Assembly (NCBI GenBank): GCA_003139975.1
Contig: PLHN01000305.1
Coordinates: 1-9,261 of the forward strand
From: Acidobacteriaceae bacterium
Lineage (GTDB): Bacteria; Acidobacteriota; Terriglobia; Terriglobales; Acidobacteriaceae
Reading direction: 5' to 3'
Length of the DNA stretch: 9,261 bases
Shown here: piece by piece, positions 1-4,300 of the stretch
How the letters are laid out: the number at the start of each line of letters is the position of its first letter
Position numbering within the stretch: the first letter of the stretch is position 1
Notes under the pieces: model-generated
Database searches by the model: none
What the model was told of the DNA's origin: nothing
The model's input: only the letters and a program-made list of their open reading frames with translations
Position numbers and translations under genes: made by a program

Positions 1-74
1 TTTCTTCATGAATCCCCCAGTCGCGGTTACGACCTATCTTCAACCGGCGAGCCTATAATGGGCTGTGCCCAATA

Positions 75-192
75 TCACAAGGAGGTGTGAGCCGCACAAC
101 GGATGCAACTAAAGTATATAAAACAAAGCAGAAAACCTGCCTGCGGGGAGAGGAGTCGTCAGGTCGACGACCAGGCGGAGAACCCTGTGCGG
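75..192 (+). ncRNA. Candidate structured RNA with several GGA motifs
   Basis: If transcribed to the right, this segment could fold into a hairpin at 75-90 (loop AGGAGG), then a long stem (92-98 with 186-192) enclosing a bulged stem-loop at 137-178. GGA trinucleotides occur at 81, 101, 147, 152 and 177, with two more at 205 and 226. The first sits in a hexaloop in the context ACAAGGAGGT, nine of ten matches to the CsrA/RsmA consensus ACARGGAUGU. This recalls CsrA-sequestering RNAs. There is no poly-U terminator in the plus direction and the upstream promoter is weak. Whether this organism has CsrA is unknown, so this is a hypothesis only. Confidence 0.2.
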
Positions 193-215
193 GCGCTTGA
201 ACATGGAATTGCACC

Positions 216-244
216 AACAAGAAAGGGAGGCGATTTGCCTCCCT
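216..244 (-). terminator. Probable intrinsic terminator of the VasI/TagO-like gene
   Basis: A perfect 7-bp stem GGGAGGC/GCCTCCC (225-231 with 237-243, 5-nt loop) is followed, reading on the minus strand, by a T-rich run TTTCTTGTT. It lies 40 nt after the stop codon of the minus-strand gene at 284. Stem, loop and T-rich tail fit a Rho-independent terminator in this direction. In the plus direction no T-run follows. Confidence 0.6.
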
Positions 245-283
245 AAAGGGTCGTGTGTTTGTACTCCTCAACGTTCGTGCCAC

Positions 284-895
284 TCAGTCGTTGCTGGGCT
301 TTTTCGGCGTGAGGTCGCAAGCTTCTTTGACGCGTGCGAAGTCGAGGCCGGCGGGCGAAAACTCGGCAATCTGCCGTCCGCTGCGGGTCGGTAATGAGAC
401 TTTGAAGACCTGCGCGCTTAGCAAACCACGGGCGGTGCCTTTATCCATAGAGAGGAAATGACCGCGCTCCCAGTTCCAGCCCTTGAAGTAGTGCCCACCA
501 TCAATTCGCACCTCTACTTCGAGCTGCGGCTGTCCCCAGAACCCGGGGCGATTGGGCGGAGCCAGCCTGACTCCCGGGTTGAAATCGGCGAGCTTGAGCT
601 TGCCGTTATAGCAAATGAGATTGACCCGGGGCTTGTACTCGGGGTCCTCGCGGAAATAATTATCCGACTGAAGCTCGAACCGGACCTTCTTGGCGCCGGT
701 CATTTTGTCTTCGGAGTGAAACTCGAGCCATTTGCCGCCGGCGCTCACGCCGTCCGATTCACCCTGGTTCGGACTCATGGTGCCGGTCTGGGCATAGGCG
801 ATTGCCCCCCATGTCACGGACATCAGGAACAAGAAAACAACTTTTGCCACGAAACTGGAACGAAGCGTTTGATACGAGAAACGGATTGCTTGCAA
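284..895 (-). CDS. Exported hypothetical protein, VasI/TagO-like
   Basis: The product has 203 aa. The frame is open to a TTG at 910, but the TTG at 895 is preferred because GGAGG (901-905) stands 5 nt before it. The N-terminus looks like a signal peptide: a basic region to K18, a hydrophobic stretch (residues 19-35), then AYA|Q cleavage after A35. The mature part has a GKWLEF start, a CYNGK segment (C95), a VEVRIDGG strand near 127-134 and a C-terminal FSPAGLDFARVKEAC (C193). The two cysteines, the R-I-D strand and the final 'G-L...LxxAC' segment recall the VasI/TagO family. Members occur with type VI secretion but also as stand-alone secreted proteins, and no secretion genes are seen here. 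Function is unknown. The gene is monocistronic, with its own probable promoter and terminator. Confidence 0.75.
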   Translation of the reverse strand: MQAIRFSYQTLRSSFVAKVVFLFLMSVTWGAIAYAQTGTMSPNQGESDGVSAGGKWLEFHSEDKMTGAKKVRFELQSDNYFREDPEYKPRVNLICYNGKLKLADFNPGVRLAPPNRPGFWGQPQLEVEVRIDGGHYFKGWNWERGHFLSMDKGTARGLLSAQVFKVSLPTRSGRQIAEFSPAGLDFARVKEACDLTPKKPSND

Positions 896-919
896 GGTTT
901 CCTCCGGCAATTCTTCCTA

Positions 920-948
920 ACTATATGGAACCCGAAAAGCGCTGAAAA
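920..948 (-). promoter_or_regulatory. Candidate sigma-70 promoter of the VasI/TagO-like gene
   Basis: On the minus strand TTTTCA (943-948, four of six to TTGACA) is separated by 17 nt from TATAGT (920-925, five of six to TATAAT). This would start transcription near 913, just ahead of the SD at 901-905 and the TTG start at 895. Spacing and position fit; no experimental support. Confidence 0.4.
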
Positions 949-1039
949 GTTGCTTGCAGGGAACACCCGGATAGAAAATTGCTCTTTACATACAAACGAA
1001 CGGGTTGTGCACCTCGCTGGCATTCCTGCTCAAGCGGGC

Positions 1040-1068
1040 GCGTCGAACTGATACACTTTTTTCGACGC
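1040..1068 (+). promoter_or_regulatory. Candidate tRNA-Leu promoter inside an inverted repeat
   Basis: TGATACACT (1049-1057) is an extended -10-like element (TG-n-TACACT, hexamer 4/6). It would start transcription about 12 nt before the mature tRNA 5' end. No good -35 box is visible. The element is flanked by a perfect 8-bp inverted repeat, GCGTCGAA (1040-1047) and TTCGACGC (1061-1068), 13 nt apart. This could be an operator or chance. Confidence 0.35.
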
Positions 1069-1075
1069 TCTGACC

Positions 1076-1164
1076 GCCCGGATGGCGAAACTGGCAGACG
1101 CACGGGACTTAAAATCCCGGGTCCGTAACAGGACGTGTCGGTTCGATTCCGACTCCGGGCACCA
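1076..1164 (+). tRNA. tRNA-Leu, anticodon UAA
   Basis: A complete class II tRNA of 89 nt including encoded CCA. The acceptor stem pairs GCCCGGA (1076-1082) with TCCGGGC (1154-1160), followed by A and CCA (1162-1164). The anticodon arm is CGGGA (1103-1107), loop CTTAAAA, TCCCG (1115-1119), giving anticodon TAA at 1110-1112, which reads UUA and, with wobble modification, UUG. The long variable arm GTCC/GGAC (1121-1124 with 1131-1134) is typical of leucine tRNAs. The T arm is GTCGG-TTCGATT-CCGAC (1137-1153). Confidence 0.97.
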
Positions 1165-1198
1165 TCCAACTCTAGTCGTTGCTTGCATTTCAGTTGGA
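1165..1198 (+). terminator. Weak candidate terminator after tRNA-Leu
   Basis: Directly after the CCA end, TCCAACT (1165-1171) and AGTTGGA (1192-1198) form a perfect 7-bp stem with a 20-nt loop; a short T4 follows some nucleotides later. The large loop and distant T-run make it a poor intrinsic terminator, so it may only aid 3' processing. Confidence 0.25.
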
Positions 1199-1299
1199 CC
1201 TCCCGTTTTCGGCTTCGTCTTCGGGTTGGTCGCTAAAGGCCGAATCATGGCTGAAGTCATGGCTATTTTTTTCGGTCAATCGCGCGGTCCAAGCCTCGG

Positions 1300-1470
1300 G
1301 AAAAAGCCGAACAGGCGCGTACACGGTTGATGAACCAGTTACGCGAGGTGGCTTTGAATGAAGGGATACGACGCAAGAAAGGGCAGTGGCGAGAAGCGGG
1401 GCGAAAGCAGTTAGAAGGGGTCTCACTGGAAGTAACGACCGTGGTTGCGCGGTTTCTCCGGTCGCTTAAG
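1300..1470 (+). pseudogene. Relic of an IS110-family transposase
   Basis: In plus frame 1 the segment 1300-1470 reads with few interruptions and includes TRLMNQLREVALNEG followed by RRKKGQWREAGRKQLEGVSL. As I remember them, IS110 transposases carry a closely similar block (TRxxNQLQAxALNxG...K..LW...GR..LE...L) at the end of the N-terminal DEDD/RuvC-like domain. There is no intact N-terminal catalytic part: an in-frame stop lies at 1252. Nor is there a C-terminal Transposase_20 domain, as the frame decays after about 1470. I therefore read it as a decayed remnant, perhaps of an insertion beside the tRNA gene. The family match is from memory and was not computed. Confidence 0.5.
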
Positions 1471-1657
1471 GCGGCCGGGGTTTGTGTCCTTCTAGTCTGC
1501 GTGAGCTTCAGCACTCCGTTGACAGTGAACCGGGCATTCCGGTTAGCCCTTCGATGGAGCCCTGGTGGAGGCGTCGCTTCAAGACGAAGCGAAGGCAAAT
1601 GCGCACAGCGTAACGACGTTCGTCGTACTGCTCAAGCAACGCCGTAGAGACGCTCGC

Positions 1658-3526
1658 CTAGTTGATCGTGAAGTTGTTGGTTTGGGTGCTGCTCGAACCG
1701 TTGTAGTTGCCGTCTCCCCCAAACGAAGCCGTCTCCGTATAGGACCCCGCGCCATCCGCGATAGTGGGTGTATACGTGGCCGTGCAGGTCATGGTCGTCC
1801 CGCTCGGTGCGCCGCAACTGGTCGCGCTATAGGCGCTCGGACCGTTGCCGCCGATGGTCACAGCGCTCGCCGTGGGTGCGGCACCGCTGCCTGTCCACGA
1901 CAACACCGCCGTGATCGTAACCGGAGCATCCAGGCCGTAACCCTCCGCAGCCGGACTTACGCTGGTCACGGCGATCGTCGTCCCGGCCGAATTGACTGCC
2001 TGGTTCAGCGTTCCCGTGCTCGGGCTGTGGTTGCTGTCGCCCGAGTAGTTCGCTGCAATCGCGTCCGTCCCTACTGCCAAACTGGAGGTCGTGCACGTCG
2101 CGGCTCCCGGATTGCCGGTCGTCACGGTGGTCGACTCGCAGCCTGCGATTGCAACTCCGTTCGAAGTCCACGCGACTGTTCCGCTTACATCCTGCGGCTT
2201 CCGTTTCGTGTTATGGCGGCCCTTAACCAGCCCATACTCGCCGTTGATCGTCGCCGTCAACGTCACCGACTGGCCAAACGTCGACGGATTGAGGCTCGAA
2301 GCAACGCTCACGCCTGCGCTCGCCTCATTGACTACCTGGCCTCCGCTGAGCGTGCCCGTGCTGGTCGCGAAATTCGAACTGCCCGAGTACACCGCCGTGA
2401 CCGTGTGTGTCCCTTCGGTCAGCGTCGAGATGCTACCCGAGGTCGCGGAACCAGAAGCAAGCGTTACCGGTGAGCTGAAGGTGCTCCCATCGATATTGAA
2501 CTGCACCGTCCCGGTCGGAGTCCCCGATCCCGACGTTACGTTTGCCGTGAACCCAACGGCTAGGCCATAGGCCGAAGGATTCAGACTGGAAGTAACCGTC
2601 GTGGTCGTGGGCGCACGTGACGCACCCGTACCATGCCCCAGCAGCCAGACCACTGAGACTTCGTTGACCACCGAATCGCCGCCGTGCCCTTGGCCGACTT
2701 CCATGACAAATTGCACTTCCACTCCGTTGCCGCTCGCCGCGTAGCCGTACATGCCAGGAGTGAGCGAACCCGCGGTGCAGATGCCTTGTGCCGGCAGCGC
2801 AAGGCCATCGAGCGAGAGCACGTAATCAATCGTTTGGTCGGTCGATGCGATTGGCGTCTTGCCTTTCCAGGCTGACGTTGTGCCGCCGCAGGGTTTGATC
2901 TCGGTATCGTCGGAGCCGTCGATTTGCAGCGCGGAAAAGGGAGCCGACGCGGGAGTGAACGTGCTCGAATCAGCCCAGAGCGCGCCGGATGCACTCGCTA
3001 TCGCTGCGATCGGTACAGCTTCAGGATCGTTGGTGGAATCAATCGCCAACCGATAGGCCATGAAGCCGCCCGAGGAAAGCCCCAGCGCATAGACGTAAGC
3101 GAGCGTCGAGTATTCCGCCGAGACGGTCTCGATCACGTTCCGCAGAAAACCTGAGTCGTCTGTGCCAGCCCGGAACATTCCATCCATGCCTTCGGCGTCC
3201 CAGAGCCAGGACTTTGTGCTCGCGTTCCAGGTGCTCAGGGGCGCGACCAGCACAAAGCCGAAGCGATCCGCGTAAGTCATCAGTCCGCCCGGAAGAACAG
3301 GCGGTTTCGAGCCGGTGGTGTCCGCCTTGGTCGAGTGCAGGTAAACGATCATGGCCGGGTTGGTCGCCAACGCCGAAGGCTTATAAATCGAATACTCGCG
3401 TGCGGTGCCGTTCCAGGTTGTTTCGACCGTGGCGGTCGTGCCTTCGGGTTTCTGCGCAGTCGCGAGGGGAGCCACGACGGTGAGAGCGAGGAAAATTAGG
3501 GCGAGTGGTTTCATGGTTTGTTTCAT
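1658..3526 (-). CDS. Secreted PHB-depolymerase/feruloyl-esterase-like hydrolase with Ig-like repeats
   Basis: The product has 622 aa. A clear signal peptide spans residues 1-24 (cleavage ATA|Q25). Residues about 30-300 look like an alpha/beta-hydrolase of the PHB depolymerase/LpqC/feruloyl esterase type. Features are an oxyanion-region IVYLHST (60-66), a nucleophile elbow G149-L-S151-S-G153, a candidate Asp at 206/207 (IDGSDD, where the family has HGxxD) and a candidate catalytic His281 (GQGHGG). Residues about 303-622 are three bacterial Ig-like repeats (about 305-400, 402-513, 515-622), each rich in Ser/Thr/Gly and ending near NY/VY-S/G-G-(D/S)-N. The second repeat has a basic insert (about 430-447, KGRHNTKRKPQDV). 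It probably cleaves ester bonds in an extracellular polymer while the Ig repeats act as spacer or adhesive domains; the substrate cannot be told. No strong SD is seen before ATG 3526, and M5 (3514) is an alternative start. It lies 25 nt after a small gene on the same strand, so probably one transcript. Confidence 0.85.
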   Translation of the reverse strand: MKQTMKPLALIFLALTVVAPLATAQKPEGTTATVETTWNGTAREYSIYKPSALATNPAMIVYLHSTKADTTGSKPPVLPGGLMTYADRFGFVLVAPLSTWNASTKSWLWDAEGMDGMFRAGTDDSGFLRNVIETVSAEYSTLAYVYALGLSSGGFMAYRLAIDSTNDPEAVPIAAIASASGALWADSSTFTPASAPFSALQIDGSDDTEIKPCGGTTSAWKGKTPIASTDQTIDYVLSLDGLALPAQGICTAGSLTPGMYGYAASGNGVEVQFVMEVGQGHGGDSVVNEVSVVWLLGHGTGASRAPTTTTVTSSLNPSAYGLAVGFTANVTSGSGTPTGTVQFNIDGSTFSSPVTLASGSATSGSISTLTEGTHTVTAVYSGSSNFATSTGTLSGGQVVNEASAGVSVASSLNPSTFGQSVTLTATINGEYGLVKGRHNTKRKPQDVSGTVAWTSNGVAIAGCESTTVTTGNPGAATCTTSSLAVGTDAIAANYSGDSNHSPSTGTLNQAVNSAGTTIAVTSVSPAAEGYGLDAPVTITAVLSWTGSGAAPTASAVTIGGNGPSAYSATSCGAPSGTTMTCTATYTPTIADGAGSYTETASFGGDGNYNGSSSTQTNNFTIN

Positions 3527-3551
3527 GTGGGGTTCAGCGATTTTCGGCGGC

Positions 3552-3758
3552 TTAGGGACCCTTTGCCTTTTTCGCGGGATTCCTTACTCTTGGTGTGGGA
3601 GTTTTGTCCGGCAAGGTCTCGGGATGGGCCTTCTCGTGGGCCGTCAGTAGGCGATTGATTTGGTCAAGAATGGCCTGGAATTCGCCGACATCTTTTGCCG
3701 TTTGTAGCCCGGCGCACAACTCACGCCACCCAGGTGGCTCGTCCTCAAGGCGAGTCAT
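3552..3758 (-). CDS. Small helical hypothetical protein (68 aa)
   Basis: The frame runs upstream to 4214, but the upstream part looks like non-biological sequence and overlaps the divergent gene, so I start at ATG 3758. The product begins MTRLEDEPPGWRELCAGLQT, continues as a probable amphipathic helical pair (ILDQINRLLTAHEKA) and ends in a basic Pro/Lys-rich tail (NPAKKAKGP). Very small proteins with a W-x-x-LC motif and an 'INRLL' helix are, as I recall, common unassigned proteins in Acidobacteriota. Upstream AAGAGAG is a weak, rather distant SD. The gene precedes the secreted esterase by 25 nt. It resembles the divergent small protein at 3868-4098. Function unknown. Confidence 0.6.
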   Translation of the reverse strand: MTRLEDEPPGWRELCAGLQTAKDVGEFQAILDQINRLLTAHEKAHPETLPDKTPTPRVRNPAKKAKGP

Positions 3759-3867
3759 AGCATGACCAACTCTCTTGATGACGAAGACTACTCTACTACC
3801 CTTGCGATTACTAGTCCCTTTGGTGCAGACAAAATGGACGCGTGGCACGGATGTGCGAGGAGCTTTG

Positions 3868-4098
3868 GTGGTATTCCTCCGGGGCGATATTTCTGCGAAT
3901 CTTCTTGCGGTGTCAGCCGAGCGCGAAATCCGTGATCTTTGTGCGAAGGTATCATCCTTCCCGGAAGGTTCAGACCAGTTCTGGCGAGCTCTCGCGGAAC
4001 TGCGCGATGTCTTGGAGAAACACACGGGACAACTGCGAAACAAACGTGCCGATCTGGCGCGGAAGAAATCCAAGAAGAACGTATCCAGGGCGAACTGA
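3868..4098 (+). CDS. Small helical hypothetical protein (76 aa), relative of the divergent one
   Basis: The frame is open from 3775, but GTG 3868 has an excellent SD, GAGGAG at 3857-3862 with a 5-nt spacer, giving 76 aa. An inner GTG at 3910 (62 aa) is also possible. The core AEREIRDLCAKV, then FWRALAELRDVLEKHTGQL, ends in a Lys/Arg-rich tail (RKKSKKNVSRAN). The layout 'R(E/D)LCA + ~12 residues + helical L-rich segment + H + basic tail' matches the 68-aa protein encoded on the opposite strand. Together they look like two divergent members of one family. The frame is a plausible protein but has no assigned function, and it could be dismissed if no homologues exist. It is followed by the acs control region. 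Confidence 0.5.
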   Translation: MVFLRGDISANLLAVSAEREIRDLCAKVSSFPEGSDQFWRALAELRDVLEKHTGQLRNKRADLARKKSKKNVSRAN

Positions 4099-4204
4099 AA
4101 ACCCCGAACAAGCTGGTTTACCACAGCGCCGCGGCACGCCTGCACGCATGGCTGCGGCCTCGCATCCGGCGCCGCCCCCCCAACGTGAAGCCCGCACAGG
4201 GTCG

Positions 4205-4220
4205 TGTGACGCACGTCACT
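4205..4220 (+). promoter_or_regulatory. CRP/FNR-family-type binding site upstream of acs
   Basis: The sequence TGTGA-cgcacg-TCACT matches the CRP half-site consensus TGTGA-N6-TCACA at nine of ten positions; the core GTGACG-ca-CGTCAC is a perfect 6-bp inverted repeat. Its centre is about 88 nt before the acs start codon. A -10-like GAGAAT lies at 4242-4247, exactly where a class II (centre -41.5) arrangement would place it, with transcription starting near 4254. In Escherichia coli acs is activated by CRP. Which CRP/FNR-family protein would bind here is unknown. Confidence 0.4.
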
Positions 4221-4242
4221 GCGAGACGTGTGGACACGGATG

Positions 4243-4288
4243 AGAATCGGCGCATTCTGCCGGGTTCAATCCGGCACATGGATGTGCC
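4243..4288 (+). other. Three consecutive small hairpins in the acs leader
   Basis: Three perfect inverted repeats stand side by side: AGAAT-cggcgc-ATTCT (4243-4258), GCCGG-gttcaat-CCGGC (4259-4275) and GGCACAT-gg-ATGTGCC (4273-4288). The last two share 4273-4275, so they cannot both form fully. The third ends one base before the SD AAGGAG (4289-4294). If transcription starts near 4254 the first is not fully in the RNA. They could tune access to the ribosome site; the 2-nt loop of the third suggests a DNA palindrome rather than a stable RNA hairpin. Confidence 0.35.
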
Positions 4289-4300
4289 AAGGAGCTCCGC

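Larger units (their letters stand above)
1..283. other. Gene-free left-edge stretch with inverted repeats
   Basis: I see no convincing gene in these 283 bases; the open frames lack family features and good starts. On the plus strand there is a TATAAT at 54-59 without a good -35 box, a perfect palindrome TGGGCtgtGCCCA at 59-71, and a hairpin TCACA/TGTGA at 75-90 with AGGAGG as its loop. A 7-bp stem (137-143 with 172-178, one G-U) is stacked on a 6-bp hairpin (155-160 with 166-171). A long-range 7-bp pairing joins 92-98 with 186-192. On the minus strand, TTGTGA (75-80) and TATAGG (52-57) are separated by 17 nt, which could be a promoter for a gene starting ATG-AAG-AAA at 9-1 and leaving the window. 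The right end holds the terminator of the neighbouring minus gene. Confidence 0.5.
1165..1657. other. Mostly non-coding stretch between tRNA-Leu and the esterase gene
   Basis: About 490 nt without an intact gene. It contains an IS110-like transposase relic (about 1300-1470) and two small perfect hairpins: AACCGG-gcatt-CCGGTT (1528-1544) and TCGCTTC-aagac-GAAGCGA (1574-1592). Neither hairpin has an adjoining T-run. The second lies 66 nt past the stop of the minus-strand esterase gene and might help end that transcript. I recognise nothing else here. Confidence 0.5.

Noticed and set aside
458..1051. Plus-strand frame of 197 codons opposite the VasI/TagO-like gene
   Set aside because: It has no domain features, and the minus-strand gene has a signal peptide, SD, promoter and terminator.
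1565..2473. Plus-strand open frame of 302 codons opposite the Ig-like repeats
   Set aside because: It has an Arg-rich, low-information product and is antisense to the recognised esterase gene.
4175..4181. C7 homopolymer before acs as a phase-variation tract
   Set aside because: It is short and lies upstream of the probable acs promoter with no reading frame to switch; more likely plain GC-rich sequence.
3759..4214. N-terminal extension of the 68-aa small protein's frame
   Set aside because: The extension overlaps the plus-strand small gene, has an Arg/Ser-rich product, no SD, and loses the compact family layout; ATG 3758 is preferred.
4259..4275. T-arm-like GCCGG-GTTCAAT-CCGGC before acs
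   Set aside because: Its loop register is wrong for a tRNA (no G53-TTC) and no acceptor or anticodon arms are found around it.
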